Origin: an uncultured Acetatifactor sp.
GTDB lineage: Bacteria; Bacillota; Clostridia; Lachnospirales; Lachnospiraceae
Assembly (NCBI GenBank): GCA_910586485.1
Contig: CAJUIA010000031.1
Span: forward strand, 1-49,918
DNA length: 49,918 nucleotides
Direction: 5' to 3'
Within the stretch, counting starts at the first letter, position 1. Each line of letters opens with the position of its first letter. Shown one piece after another: positions 32,582 to 42,174 of the stretch. The notes beneath the pieces are model-generated. The model had not been told where the DNA came from. It made no database searches and saw only the letters and a program-made list of their open reading frames with translations. The translations under genes were made by a program, and so were the position numbers.

Positions 32582-32737
32582 GCAAATGCAGAACATTCAC
32601 AAAAAATTAATCCTTTTTTAAAAATTATGGTTTTTACCCCGCCCTCTATGTTTATGCGGCTTCCGAAAAAATGATGACTGCCTGCATCTGAAAATAACTG
32701 CTCCCCGGCACAACCAATTTCGCACCCGCATTTTGGC

Positions 32738-32766
32738 TTGGCAGCGTCATGTATATTTGCTATAAT
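32738..32766 (+). promoter_or_regulatory. Promoter of the polytopic membrane protein gene
   Basis: TTGGCA (32738-32743), 17-base spacer, TATAAT (32761-32766). Confidence 0.75.
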
Positions 32767-32797
32767 ATAGAAAGTGCGCAGACCGGAGGTAAAAACC

Positions 32798-34018
32798 GTG
32801 AAAAAAAAATTATCCTTGCAAAATAGTATTATTTTTCTGCTTATGCTGTTTGCTTATCTTGGTGTGACCCTGTTTCTGTTTCATCGGCAGACCGTAAACT
32901 ATGGCGGAAAATACCCTTCTGATATTCAGTCCTATCTCTTGGAAATGCAGGGGATTGACAGCGGCTATGACTTCCCTTACCCCATATTATTTCTGACCGG
33001 AAGGCTGTTTATGCCCTTTACCACACCGCAGCATGCCATGGCAATCGCCATTACCCTGTTAAACGGCCTGACGCCCCTGGTCCTTAAATACTGCTTTGAC
33101 CGTCTCCTGCAGGTCCGGGATACAGACTCCCTGAAAAGAGGTATCTTTTCAAGCCTGCTGGTTTTCTCGCTCCTTTTTGCATCCATGCTTTTTCCTCTCA
33201 CTTATTTGGGCCGCTATCATGGACCGGGCGAGGGATTTCTCTATCGCTATCTGGGAACCTTTACCCCCAATCCTTACCACAATGCCACTTACCTGGCTGC
33301 CCGCGCTTTTTCCGTCCTGGCCTTTTTGCTGTTTGTGAATATTCTGGGCTTTTACGAAAAGGACGAGCATTGGTTTCATCCCAAGTATCTTGCCTTCTCC
33401 GTTTCTCTGCTTCTTACCACGCTTGCAAAGCCCAGCTTTACGCTGGTGCTGGTCAGCACTGCCGGCGTTATTATGCTGTGGCGGCTTTGCCGCAGCCGCT
33501 TTCAGGGAATCAAGGCATTTTTCCGCATGGGAATCTGGTTTATTCCAACCTTTCTGGTACTCTTATATCAGTTTGGGAATGTTTTCCGCCCCGACAGCAG
33601 CTCCGGCAGCGGCATTGGCTTCGGTTTTCTGAAGGCCTGGTCACAGGTATCGGACAATATTCCATGGTCCGTTTTTCTGGGAACGGCTTTTCCCCTGACA
33701 GTTCTCCTGTTCAGCCTGCTGCAGAAGCAGTTTCCGGATCTGTTGAAATTTGCCTGGCAGTTCTTTCTGGCGGCGCTGCTGATGCTGCTCTTTTTATATG
33801 AAAAGGGGACCCGGCTGGCCCATGTAAATTTTGCCTGGGGATATATGTACGGCCTGTTCTTTACTTACCTTTCCAGCCTGGTCATTCTGGCCAAAAACAC
33901 CCTGCAGCGCAGGCAGCCCATTTGGCAGCTGGGCGTTCAATGGGCAGTGTATGCCCTCCACCTGATCTGCGGACTTGACTATTTTCGTGTGCTGCTTCAG
34001 GGAGGACTGGCACATTAG
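32798..34018 (+). CDS. Polytopic membrane protein of unknown function
   Basis: A 406-residue protein with about ten membrane spans. I choose the GTG at 32798 because GGAGGT lies seven bases upstream and it follows closely on the promoter. The N-terminal third (GKYPSDIQSYLLEMQGIDSG, first extracytoplasmic loop with an acidic SDIQSY) recalls GT-C glycosyltransferases, but no definite catalytic motif is seen. Its stop overlaps that of the convergent RsmF-type gene by four bases. I do not recognise the exact family. Confidence 0.75.
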   Translation: MKKKLSLQNSIIFLLMLFAYLGVTLFLFHRQTVNYGGKYPSDIQSYLLEMQGIDSGYDFPYPILFLTGRLFMPFTTPQHAMAIAITLLNGLTPLVLKYCFDRLLQVRDTDSLKRGIFSSLLVFSLLFASMLFPLTYLGRYHGPGEGFLYRYLGTFTPNPYHNATYLAARAFSVLAFLLFVNILGFYEKDEHWFHPKYLAFSVSLLLTTLAKPSFTLVLVSTAGVIMLWRLCRSRFQGIKAFFRMGIWFIPTFLVLLYQFGNVFRPDSSSGSGIGFGFLKAWSQVSDNIPWSVFLGTAFPLTVLLFSLLQKQFPDLLKFAWQFFLAALLMLLFLYEKGTRLAHVNFAWGYMYGLFFTYLSSLVILAKNTLQRRQPIWQLGVQWAVYALHLICGLDYFRVLLQGGLAH

Positions 34019-35499
34019 TCACTTGCTTCTGCGTCTTCCCCTGTATACAGCAGATAATTCCGCCGCAGCCCCTTAGGGTAATGATTTTTTATCATTCCCC
34101 CCGCCAGCTTTCCCCAGCCCAGGGAAAATCCGTCCACACAGATCAGATACCATCCCTTCTCCCCAGCCGCCGAAAGGGTTTGGCCATTTAGATATGCAAA
34201 AACGGCCGAATCAGAGCCCTTTAAATTAAGGACGTGTACCGCCTCAGCCGGCGAAAGAGCCAGCGCCAAGGCGTGTGCAGGCTCAAAACGATTCTTTTTC
34301 AGTTCTCCCAAATGCAGACCCGGTCGTAAAATCTTTATACCTCTCATATCCGGCAGCTCCCCTGGCACAAGATAAAGCTTGTCACCAAATCGGATATACT
34401 CTGCGCCGTCCCTGCACTTCTGTCCCGGCTCCCATTCATCTCCGGCCCCCGGAACATATGTTAAATTTTCCCTGCAAAAGGACAGATAATCCTCCATCTC
34501 CTGCCTGGAAGGCCGTTTGAAGCCCGCATTTACGCCGCCTGCCGCGCAAGCTCCGCTCTCCCTCTCTAAGGCCGCCGCAAAATGTCCCTCGCCTTTGACC
34601 TTGTGGGGCATAAGCCTTACGGTTCCTGCCAGCCTGCTCTCAAATCCGCTCAGTCCCTCTTTTTTAAGCTCTGCAGACACCAGCTTAAAATCCGGATGCC
34701 TTTGTAAAAATCGCTCCACGCTGCCTTCGTTTTCTTCCTCCGAAAAGGTACAGGTAGAATACACCAGCCTGCCTCCCCCCCGCAGCATCCGGGCGGCACA
34801 GTCTAAGATTTCATCCTGTCTGTCCGCACACAGCCTGACATTTTCCGGGCTCCATTCCTCACAGGCCGCCTCATTTTTACGAAACATCCCCTCGCCGGAG
34901 CAGGGCGCATCCACCAGTATTTTGTCAAAATATTCCGCAAACACGCCACACAGCTTTTCAGGGGCCTCGTTCGTCACACAGGCATTTCGAATCCCCATAC
35001 GTTCCACATTTTGCGACAATATTTTTGCCCGGACTGGATGGATTTCATTGCATAAAAGAAATCCTCTTCCTTCCAGCTTTGCCGCCAGCTGGGTGCTTTT
35101 TCCTCCGGGCGCGGCGCAAAGATCCAGCACCCGCTCTCCCGGCTTTACCTGCAAAAGCTCTGCCGGCGCCATGGCACTGGGCTCCTGGATATAATATAGC
35201 CCTGCCTCATGATAAGGATGCTTTCCCGGCTGCAGACAGGCTTCATAATAATAGCCGTTCTCCGCCCAGGGCACCGGCGTCAGCCGGTCTCCAAACCGCT
35301 TAAATTCCTCCGGCCGTCCGCATTCCGGCACCTTTCCTAAAGCCTGGGCCGCCGTTTCCTCCGGCTTCCCTCTCTTTAATGGATTCAGGCGCAGGGCCTG
35401 ATGTCTTTCCCCTTCAAGGGCTGCCAGAAATTCCTCATATTCACTTCCCAGCGTCTGTTTCATTCTGTTTAAAAAAGCTTCCGGCAGCATCTGATCCAA
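34015..35499 (-). CDS. RsmF/YebU-type rRNA cytosine-C5 methyltransferase
   Basis: A 494-residue RsmB/NOP2-family enzyme. The SAM loop is VLDLCAAPGGKSTQLA; the two catalytic cysteines appear in LVDAPCSGEGMFRKNE and VYSTCTFSEEENEG. The C-terminal part (about 290-494) contains the RsmF-type accessory and PUA-like domains, consistent with the length. It methylates cytosine C5 in 16S rRNA; the exact position is an inference. Confidence 0.9.
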   Translation of the reverse strand: MDQMLPEAFLNRMKQTLGSEYEEFLAALEGERHQALRLNPLKRGKPEETAAQALGKVPECGRPEEFKRFGDRLTPVPWAENGYYYEACLQPGKHPYHEAGLYYIQEPSAMAPAELLQVKPGERVLDLCAAPGGKSTQLAAKLEGRGFLLCNEIHPVRAKILSQNVERMGIRNACVTNEAPEKLCGVFAEYFDKILVDAPCSGEGMFRKNEAACEEWSPENVRLCADRQDEILDCAARMLRGGGRLVYSTCTFSEEENEGSVERFLQRHPDFKLVSAELKKEGLSGFESRLAGTVRLMPHKVKGEGHFAAALERESGACAAGGVNAGFKRPSRQEMEDYLSFCRENLTYVPGAGDEWEPGQKCRDGAEYIRFGDKLYLVPGELPDMRGIKILRPGLHLGELKKNRFEPAHALALALSPAEAVHVLNLKGSDSAVFAYLNGQTLSAAGEKGWYLICVDGFSLGWGKLAGGMIKNHYPKGLRRNYLLYTGEDAEASD

Positions 35500-35542
35500 C
35501 CTCTCTTAACTTCTTTCATTCTTTCATAAAATCTCCGGGAAG

Positions 35543-36649
35543 TCAACGAGTATTCAGATACTTTTCCACCGCCTTTACGCGGGGCTGTCCCTTACTGCTT
35601 AAAATGATCTCCTGCAGGGCCTTTGACCTGCTCTCTCTGCGGACACGCAGGTGAACGGCTGCTGCCGCACAAAAGCTGATGGCCAAAAAGGCATAAAAGC
35701 TGATGCCTCTGGATACCAGCATGGCAGGCGTCACCAGTTCTGCCCCAAACACCCCTGCAAAGGCTTTCACAAATCCTCCCTCCGCAGCCCCCACTGCCCC
35801 CGGCAGGGGCAAATTACATACCGCCAGGGTCAGCAGTGCCTGCAGTCCGGCTATTTCTATCCATCCGCTCCCGGTCAGACCGAATGCAAGATACACCGTC
35901 CAGGGCACGGAAAACAGCAGCCCCTGCTGCAGCAGACAAAGCAGCAGCACCCTTACCGCCAGCCGGGGATTATGCTTCACGCAGTCTGCTCCTGCCCTGT
36001 AATCCTCCAGTATCTTATCCAGCCTGCTTTCCGCCGCTTCCCGGTCTCGCAGGATTTTCATGCGCGCCAATATTTTGAGCAGCCCGTGACAAATCCTTCG
36101 TGCAGGTCCCGGCAGAAACATAAATGCTGCCATTCCAAACGTCAGCAGCAGCATTATGGCCGCACCGCACAGCAGAAACAAGCCCAATCCGCCCTCCGCT
36201 GCCGCCCGGACCGAAGGAAGAAACAGCCATGCCCCTGCACCCCAAAGCAATGCCGCCGTCTGATAGCAGGAAGCAATCAGCATCATATTCAGCGCACCAT
36301 GAGCCACCGGAATCCCGTCCTTACTCATATACCAGATTTGCGCCGGCTGCCCGCCGGTGGCAGACGGCGTAACAGAGCTGACATAAAATCCGACAAAGGA
36401 ATAGCCCAGACAATGACGCAGGGAAGTCCTGTGTCCCAGATGGCTTAAAATCTGCCGGGTACATGCAGCCTCACACCCCACATAGCCAAACATCATAGCC
36501 AGTCCCGGCAGCAGCAGCCAGGGATTCAAATGCTTCAGATTTACCAGCACAATACTGATGGGCTGTCCCTTCAGCAAGATCCCGCCCGTTACTGCCATCA
36601 GCGCCAGCAAAAGCAATATTCCCAGTCCGGTCTTCTTACCCTGCATCAT
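35543..36649 (-). CDS. Flippase-like/lysylphosphatidylglycerol-synthase TM protein
   Basis: A 368-residue protein with about eight spans, the UPF0104/LPG_synthase_TM family: SVTPSATGGQPAQIWYMSKDG (about 85-105), LAVRVLLLCLLQQGLL and LPLPGAVGAAEGGFVKAF. In MprF this domain flips charged lipids; stand-alone members are presumed lipid flippases. It lacks the MprF aminoacyltransferase domain. The ATG at 36649 overlaps the stop of the glycosyltransferase gene (ATGA), with AGGAGGT upstream, so the two proteins are made together, suggesting synthesis and flipping of one glycolipid (inference). Confidence 0.85.
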   Translation of the reverse strand: MMQGKKTGLGILLLLALMAVTGGILLKGQPISIVLVNLKHLNPWLLLPGLAMMFGYVGCEAACTRQILSHLGHRTSLRHCLGYSFVGFYVSSVTPSATGGQPAQIWYMSKDGIPVAHGALNMMLIASCYQTAALLWGAGAWLFLPSVRAAAEGGLGLFLLCGAAIMLLLTFGMAAFMFLPGPARRICHGLLKILARMKILRDREAAESRLDKILEDYRAGADCVKHNPRLAVRVLLLCLLQQGLLFSVPWTVYLAFGLTGSGWIEIAGLQALLTLAVCNLPLPGAVGAAEGGFVKAFAGVFGAELVTPAMLVSRGISFYAFLAISFCAAAAVHLRVRRESRSKALQEIILSSKGQPRVKAVEKYLNTR

Positions 36650-37770
36650 GCCGCCACCTCCTGGGAAGCGGCAATGGCCTCCATCAGGCGGCTTACCGCT
36701 TCCGCCTCCAGCTGCCGCTGCACCTGTTCCATACAAGCCGCTGCTTGGGCCAGACTCCTTTTGTCCGTCAGAATCCTGCGAATGTCTTCCGCACAATTCT
36801 TACGTTCCGCCACCCAGCCAATGCCCTGCTCCAAAAGCCATCGGGCATTGCTGCATTCCTGACAAAGAGTTGGGGGCCATACAAAAATCGGCACTTTGGC
36901 ATAAATACTTTCAAAAAGTGTGATGCCTCCGGGTTTTGTGACAATCATGTCAGCTTGCTTAAGATACTCCCAGACTCTGTCCACATAACCTAAAACCCTG
37001 ACATTTTCCCAGCGGCCGGCCAACCTTTTGAACAGCTTTTCATTATGTCCCGTAATGACCGTAATGTGGATATTGGGAATCTGGCGTAAGGTCTCGTAAA
37101 AGCTTAAATTTCCGGGCATCAGTCCCAGCCCGCCCCCCATCATCAAAAGCTCCGTGCCCTCCCCATTTTCATGGCTGCCCCCAGTCTTTTTTTCTGCCGG
37201 CCTGCGAAATTCTTCTCTCACGGGAATTCCTGTAACACAAACTCTGGCGGCAGGAACTCCCCTTTGCTCTAAATTTCTTTCCACCTCCCTGCTGGGAACC
37301 AGATAACAGTCCGTATTGTGGTTAATCCATTCAGGGTGGGAGGAAACATCCGTAATACAGGTGATCAGCGGCAGATCCAGATAACGATTCTCCTTCCGAA
37401 CTACCTCTTCCTTCAGCCGCGATACAATCTGGGCGCACAGAGGATGGGTGGCGATCACCGCACCCGGGCGGCGCTCTTCCAGAAGCTCTGCCAGCTTATC
37501 CAGAAACAGACCCTCCATCGGCGGGCGGGCATCGGTATGTCCCAATGCCGTAAGCTTATAATAGGTGTTAAATAAATGACTTCCGTGAGTTACCACCAGA
37601 TCAAAGAATTTATAGAGCGCTGCCGAAGCATTCGGCAGCACATAAGCGGGAAAATCCTCCACCGTAACGGCCGCGTCAGGAAATCTCTGCAGCAGCTGCT
37701 GCCGCAGAGAACAAGCCGCAGCGAGGTGTCCCATCCCGAATTTTCCTGTCAAAATCAAAATATTCATCAT
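36646..37770 (-). CDS. Diacylglycerol glucosyltransferase-like (MGDG synthase family)
   Basis: A 374-residue GT28-type glycosyltransferase. The N-terminal acceptor domain opens NILILTGKFGMGHLAAA and contains CITDVSSHPEWINHNTDCYL; the C-terminal donor domain has MMGGGLGLMPGN, VLGYVDRVWEYLKQADMIVT, and KPGGITLFESIYAKVPI. This is the layout of MGDG synthase/UgtP enzymes that transfer sugar from UDP-sugar to diacylglycerol, giving glycolipid and the lipoteichoic acid anchor. It is first in a two-gene unit with the flippase-like protein. Confidence 0.88.
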   Translation of the reverse strand: MMNILILTGKFGMGHLAAACSLRQQLLQRFPDAAVTVEDFPAYVLPNASAALYKFFDLVVTHGSHLFNTYYKLTALGHTDARPPMEGLFLDKLAELLEERRPGAVIATHPLCAQIVSRLKEEVVRKENRYLDLPLITCITDVSSHPEWINHNTDCYLVPSREVERNLEQRGVPAARVCVTGIPVREEFRRPAEKKTGGSHENGEGTELLMMGGGLGLMPGNLSFYETLRQIPNIHITVITGHNEKLFKRLAGRWENVRVLGYVDRVWEYLKQADMIVTKPGGITLFESIYAKVPIFVWPPTLCQECSNARWLLEQGIGWVAERKNCAEDIRRILTDKRSLAQAAACMEQVQRQLEAEAVSRLMEAIAASQEVAA

Positions 37771-37875
37771 ACCACCCTGCCTTTCCCGGCGGCTGCTCAG
37801 TGATGAAAGCAGTTCCGCCTGTACAGGGTCAGTATATCTATTTCTCCTGAAAAAATAAAAGAGAAAAAACCAAAA

Positions 37876-37891
37876 ATTTTCTTTAGAAAAT
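37876..37891 (-). terminator. AT-rich candidate terminator after the response regulator
   Basis: ATTTTCT-TT-AGAAAAT forms a 7-bp stem (37876-37891); on the minus strand TTTTTGGTTTTTT follows. The stem contains only one G-C pair, so it is uncertain. It sits six bases past the regulator's stop. Confidence 0.4.
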
Positions 37892-37896
37892 CTTTC

Positions 37897-38589
37897 TTAT
37901 ACTTTAAACCGGTAGCCCACGCCCCAGATCGTTTCAATATATTGAGGCTTTGCGGTGTCCGCCTCAATCTTTTCGCGAATCTTCTTGATGTGTACCGTGA
38001 CGGTGGCTATATCCCCGATGGAATCCATATCCCAGATCTCCCGGAACAGCTCTTCCTTTGTATATACGTGATTGGGATTCTCCGCCAGAAAGGTCAGCAG
38101 TTCAAACTCCTTGGTGGTAAAGGTTTTCTCCACACCGTCCACATACACCCGCCTGGCCGTCTTATCAATGCGGATCCCCCGGATCTCCACAATGTCGTTC
38201 TGGGGCTTTTGATTGGTGCCCACCAGCCTCTCATACCGGGCCATATGAGCCTTCACACGCGCCACCAGCTCGCTGGGACTGAAGGGCTTCGTCATATAAT
38301 CATCCGCACCCAGGCCCAGACCCCGTATCTTGTCAATATCGTCCTTCTTGGCCGATACCATGATAATCGGGAGATTCTTTTCCTCCCTGATCCTGCGGCA
38401 TACCTCGAAGCCGTCGATGCCGGGCAGCATCAAATCCAGAATGACCAGATCATATTCTCCGGAAAGCGCCGTGGCCAAACCCTCATCCCCGTTATTGCAG
38501 ATGTCCACTTTAAAGTCCGACAGCTCCAAATAATCCTTCTCCAGATCCGCGATTGCAACCTCGTCTTCAATAATTAAAATTTTACTCAT
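37897..38589 (-). CDS. OmpR-family response regulator
   Basis: A 230-residue regulator. The receiver domain contains IIEDEVAIADLEKDY, the phosphoacceptor in LVILDLMLPGIDGFEV and MTKPFSPSELVARV; the C-terminal winged helix has FTTKEFELLTFLAENPNHVY and the closing TIWGVGYRFKV. I use the ATG at 38589 (GGAGG upstream); a longer frame overlaps the kinase gene. It follows the kinase gene by 31 bases and is its obvious partner. Confidence 0.93.
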   Translation of the reverse strand: MSKILIIEDEVAIADLEKDYLELSDFKVDICNNGDEGLATALSGEYDLVILDLMLPGIDGFEVCRRIREEKNLPIIMVSAKKDDIDKIRGLGLGADDYMTKPFSPSELVARVKAHMARYERLVGTNQKPQNDIVEIRGIRIDKTARRVYVDGVEKTFTTKEFELLTFLAENPNHVYTKEELFREIWDMDSIGDIATVTVHIKKIREKIEADTAKPQYIETIWGVGYRFKV

Positions 38590-38620
38590 TTTCAGCCTCC
38601 GTTCTATTTTAAGCCAGGAC

Positions 38621-40084
38621 TCATGATTGCAGCTCAATATATTTTCTCAGCACAAAATGGATACAAGTGCCCTCGCCTTCCCTGCCGGTAGCCCAGATAT
38701 AGCCCCCGTGATCCTCTATAATCTTTTTTACGATGGAAAGGCCGATGCCGCTTCCCCCCTGGGCGGAATTGCGGGAAGCGTCCGTCCTGTAAAATCTCTC
38801 GAATATTCTGCCCAGATCCTTCTGCGCAATTCCTTTTCCGTTGTCTTCAATCTCGATGCGAATGGATTCGGCCTCGTCCAAAATCCGGATGTCAATCACT
38901 CCGTGTGACTTATCCATGTATTTCACGCTGTTGCTGATAATATTGTTGATGACCTTCTTCATCTGCTCCGGGTCGGCAATCACCACCGTGCCGGGATCCG
39001 CAAGATTGGAATAGTTCAGCTCTATCCCCCGCTGCTCCAGGTCCATCCCTACTTCTTCCACGCAGTCCCCAAAATAATCCGCCACATTGATCCGGTGAAA
39101 ATTATAGGGAATCCTGTTGTTGTCAATCCCGGAATAATAGGTCAGCTCGTTGATCAGGCGCTCCATATCATTGGCCTTGTTATAGATGGTTTTTATATAT
39201 TTATCCATCTTTTCCGGCGTATCTGCCACGCCGTCCATAATTCCCTCCACATACCCCTTGATCGCGGTAATCGGCGTTTTCAGATCGTGGGAAATATTGC
39301 TGATCAGCTCCCTGTTCTGTTTTTCATTCTCCCTGTTTTCCTCGGTGGATTCCTTCAGCCTAAGGCGCATATCCTCGTAGTTTTGGTACAAGTCTCCGAT
39401 TTCGCCCCTGATGCCGGTTTCCAGCGCATACTCAAAGTTCCCTTCCTTAATTTCCCGCATAGCCGTATTCAGCTCGGTAACGGGATGGAATACTCCTTTG
39501 TGTATCCACCTGGTCAGCATCGTGCTGGTAAAAATCAAAATCAGGAAAATTGCCACAAACATATCCACCAGCAAATGACGGGAAATCAAGGCGCTGGCCT
39601 TTGTCACTACGAAGACGCTGCCCTCTTCTCCGTCCGGGAACAGGAAATCCAGCTGTTTGACGAAACGGCGAAACTCGCCGTAATAAATACCTGACTCTTC
39701 GGAAAGATCCGCATCTCCGTAATCCGGCAGAGCAGGCAGAATTGCCTGAGCCGCTTCCATATTACCGGCATAGTATATGTCCGTTCCCTTACGCACGATA
39801 ATATCCGTTGACTTTCTGGCAATCTCCGTGTTGATTCTGTGCAGATACTCCTTGTCCGACAGCTTGGAAGCATCCGTCCGGGTCTGCTCCTTTAATACGG
39901 TAAACGCCTTGTCCGTAGCCTCCATCAGCTCCTGCATGTTCTCGTAGCTTAATTCCGCTGCGGGCAGTCCTCTTTGCACGCTTGTCAGGTACAGACCGAT
40001 TGCACAAAAGGCAATAGCCGTCAAAAACAGGGGCAGAAGTATGATGGTTATAAAAGTAACCCGAAGTCTTGTCTTGAATTTCAT
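38621..40084 (-). CDS. Sensor histidine kinase
   Basis: A 487-residue kinase: membrane helix 1 (about 8-33), an extracytoplasmic sensor of about 145 residues, helix 2 (about 172-192), a HAMP domain, the phosphoacceptor His in LISNISHDLKTPITAIKGY, N-box VINNIISNSVKYMD, and the G boxes IEDNGKGIAQ and GGSGIGLSIVKKI. The extended sensor loop suggests it detects an outside ligand or envelope stress. It is transcribed away from vanR, back to back. An extended -10 box TGCTATAAT (minus strand 40116-40124) lies 32 bases upstream. Confidence 0.93.
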   Translation of the reverse strand: MKFKTRLRVTFITIILLPLFLTAIAFCAIGLYLTSVQRGLPAAELSYENMQELMEATDKAFTVLKEQTRTDASKLSDKEYLHRINTEIARKSTDIIVRKGTDIYYAGNMEAAQAILPALPDYGDADLSEESGIYYGEFRRFVKQLDFLFPDGEEGSVFVVTKASALISRHLLVDMFVAIFLILIFTSTMLTRWIHKGVFHPVTELNTAMREIKEGNFEYALETGIRGEIGDLYQNYEDMRLRLKESTEENRENEKQNRELISNISHDLKTPITAIKGYVEGIMDGVADTPEKMDKYIKTIYNKANDMERLINELTYYSGIDNNRIPYNFHRINVADYFGDCVEEVGMDLEQRGIELNYSNLADPGTVVIADPEQMKKVINNIISNSVKYMDKSHGVIDIRILDEAESIRIEIEDNGKGIAQKDLGRIFERFYRTDASRNSAQGGSGIGLSIVKKIIEDHGGYIWATGREGEGTCIHFVLRKYIELQS

Positions 40085-40115
40085 GACTTTCCCCTATATA
40101 CTAATAAAGTATTTA

Positions 40116-40124
40116 TATTATAGC
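40116..40124 (-). promoter_or_regulatory. Extended -10 element of the kinase gene
   Basis: Minus-strand TGCTATAAT, in the 122-base gap shared with vanR. No strong -35 box is seen. The vanR promoter must lie in the same gap but I cannot place it with confidence. Confidence 0.5.
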
Positions 40125-40206
40125 ATGCTTCCGATAAAAAAGTGTAAATTCAAAAAAATATTATCATTAAAAAAGTCTAAACTAACAATAAGAAAGGGGC
40201 TCCGCT

Positions 40207-40899
40207 TTGAACGAAAAAATACTGATTGTAGATGATGAAAAGGAAATTGCGGATTTAGTGGAGGTCTACCTGCAAAACGAAGGCTATCAGGTATATAAAT
40301 TTTATAACGCCCTGGATGCACTGGCATGCGTGGATGAAAAGGAAACGGACCTGGCCATTCTCGACGTGATGCTGCCGGACATGGACGGCTTCGCCCTCTG
40401 CAGAAGAATCCGGGAAAAGCATCTCTTTCCCATTATCATGCTGACGGCAAAGGTGGAGGACATGGACAAGATTACCGGGCTCACCCTGGGGGCGGATGAT
40501 TATATCACTAAGCCCTTTAACCCTCTGGAACTGATTGCGCGGGTGAAAACACAGCTGCGGCGGTACACGCGCTACAATGTGCCCGGCTCCCCTGCGGCAG
40601 GACAGGAAATTGATATAAGAGGGCTGCATATTTCCAAAAGCAGTCACAAATGCACCTTAAACGGCAAAGAACTGGCTTTAACTCCCCTTGAATTCAATAT
40701 CCTGTGGCACCTCTGTGAACACCGGGGGACCGTTATCACCTCAGAAGAGCTTTTTTCCGCCGTCTGGGGGGAAGCTTATCTGGACAGCAATAATACCGTC
40801 ATGACCCACATTGCAAGACTGCGGGAAAAAATGGACGAGCCCGCAAGAAAACCGAAATATGTAAAAACCGTTTGGGGGGTAGGATACACCATTGAATAA
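40207..40899 (+). CDS. vanR: VanR-type response regulator
   Basis: A 230-residue OmpR-type regulator from a TTG start with AGAAAGGGG upstream. Receiver: ILIVDDEKEIADLVEVYLQ, phosphoacceptor in LAILDVMLPDMDGFAL, LTAKVEDMDKITGLTLGADD, ITKPFNPLELIARVK; effector: LNGKELALTPLEFNILWHLC and VWGEAYLDSNNTVMTHIARL, which are characteristic of VanR proteins. It activates the van resistance genes when phosphorylated by VanS. Overlaps vanS by eight bases. Confidence 0.92.
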   Translation: MNEKILIVDDEKEIADLVEVYLQNEGYQVYKFYNALDALACVDEKETDLAILDVMLPDMDGFALCRRIREKHLFPIIMLTAKVEDMDKITGLTLGADDYITKPFNPLELIARVKTQLRRYTRYNVPGSPAAGQEIDIRGLHISKSSHKCTLNGKELALTPLEFNILWHLCEHRGTVITSEELFSAVWGEAYLDSNNTVMTHIARLREKMDEPARKPKYVKTVWGVGYTIE

Positions 40900-42124
40900 G
40901 CAAAATCTCTTTACAATAAAAAGCAAACCGAAGAACCGCCGTAAGCCCTTGAGCGAGGACAGCCAACAGGCCGCCACACAGACCATCATGCAGTATGCTC
41001 TTTCCCTGATCATGTTTTATGTATGTTCCGGCGCTGTACTGATGATGGCTCTGACGCTGTACAATTATTACCGCTATCTGACAAACGACGAATCCAGCAT
41101 TATTTTCTGGATTGCCCAGGTTATCCGGGAAACTCTTGTCTTTTGGGTAATTCTTTACTGCGTGGCCGGCTGGATCCTTTTAACCAGGCGCTTTATATGC
41201 AAGCCTCTGCGTTATCTGGATGAAATTGTAGCGGCAGCCGAACAGCTGGCCTCGCCCTCGGATCAGGCCCTGGCCTTATCTCCGGCCTTAAAAAATATCC
41301 AGGACAATCTGAATCTGGCAAGGGAGCATGCTCTGCGCAGCGCCATTCTGGCAAGAGAAGCGGAGCAGCGAAAGAATGATCTGGTGGTCTATCTTGCCCA
41401 TGATCTGAAAACGCCCCTGACCAGCGTCATCGGATATTTAACGCTCCTTAAGGATGAGCCGGCCCTTTCCCCGGAATTCAGGGCCCGCTATACCGGCATC
41501 GCCTTAGACAAAGCCCTGCGTCTGGAGGATCTGATTAACGAATTTTTTGACATTACCCGTTTTAACCTGACCACCCTCACTCTGGAAAAGGAGCGTATCC
41601 ATTTAAGCCGCATGCTGGAACAAATCACCAGTGAATTTCTGCCCATTCTTTCGGAAAAGAGCTTACGCTGGCGAACAGAAATTGAGCCAAATGTGGAGCT
41701 GCTTTGCGACCCTGCAAAAATGGAGCGGGTTTTTGATAACCTGATCCGCAACGCTGTAAATTACAGCTATCCAGACACGGAGATTCTACTCTCCCTGACA
41801 TTATGCCCGAAGGTGTATGCTGACGAAGCTGACCTTTCGAAGCCCGCGGCAGAAACGGCCGTCCCTGTGAAAAACATCACCCCTCAGGTACGCATCACCG
41901 TCAGTAATCACGGACGGACGATCCCGCCGGACAAGCTGAACCGCATTTTCGAACAGTTTTTCCGCCTGGATTCCTCCAGGGCCACCGCCACAGGAGGCGC
42001 CGGGCTGGGGCTGGCTATTTCCAAGGAGATCGTAGAGCTTCACGGGGGCTCCATTACGGCTGCCAGCGAGGATGAGCGGATTACCTTTACGGTGACGCTG
42101 CCCACAGGCGTCAGAAATTTGTAA
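40892..42124 (+). CDS. vanS: VanS-type sensor histidine kinase
   Basis: A 410-residue kinase from a TTG start. Two membrane helices (about 34-58 and 74-97) flank a short external loop, the VanS topology. Cytoplasmic part: LVVYLAHDLKTPLTSVIGYL with the phosphoacceptor His, N-box VFDNLIRNAVNYSYPD, G boxes, and FFRLDSSRATATGGAGLGLA. The insert between the N and G boxes (about residues 300-330) is longer than usual. VanS senses glycopeptide exposure and phosphorylates VanR. Spontaneously constitutive forms are known in the family; nothing here shows a defect. Confidence 0.92.
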   Translation: MNKQNLFTIKSKPKNRRKPLSEDSQQAATQTIMQYALSLIMFYVCSGAVLMMALTLYNYYRYLTNDESSIIFWIAQVIRETLVFWVILYCVAGWILLTRRFICKPLRYLDEIVAAAEQLASPSDQALALSPALKNIQDNLNLAREHALRSAILAREAEQRKNDLVVYLAHDLKTPLTSVIGYLTLLKDEPALSPEFRARYTGIALDKALRLEDLINEFFDITRFNLTTLTLEKERIHLSRMLEQITSEFLPILSEKSLRWRTEIEPNVELLCDPAKMERVFDNLIRNAVNYSYPDTEILLSLTLCPKVYADEADLSKPAAETAVPVKNITPQVRITVSNHGRTIPPDKLNRIFEQFFRLDSSRATATGGAGLGLAISKEIVELHGGSITAASEDERITFTVTLPTGVRNL

Positions 42125-42174
42125 GATTTTCTACCGAAATTCTCAGTACTTGAGTAATAGAAGTGAAATATATG

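Noticed and set aside
36650..36796. 49-residue extension of the flippase-like protein
   Set aside because: It is Gly/Ser-rich out-of-frame reading of the glycosyltransferase gene; the start at 36649 has a strong binding site and ATGA overlap.
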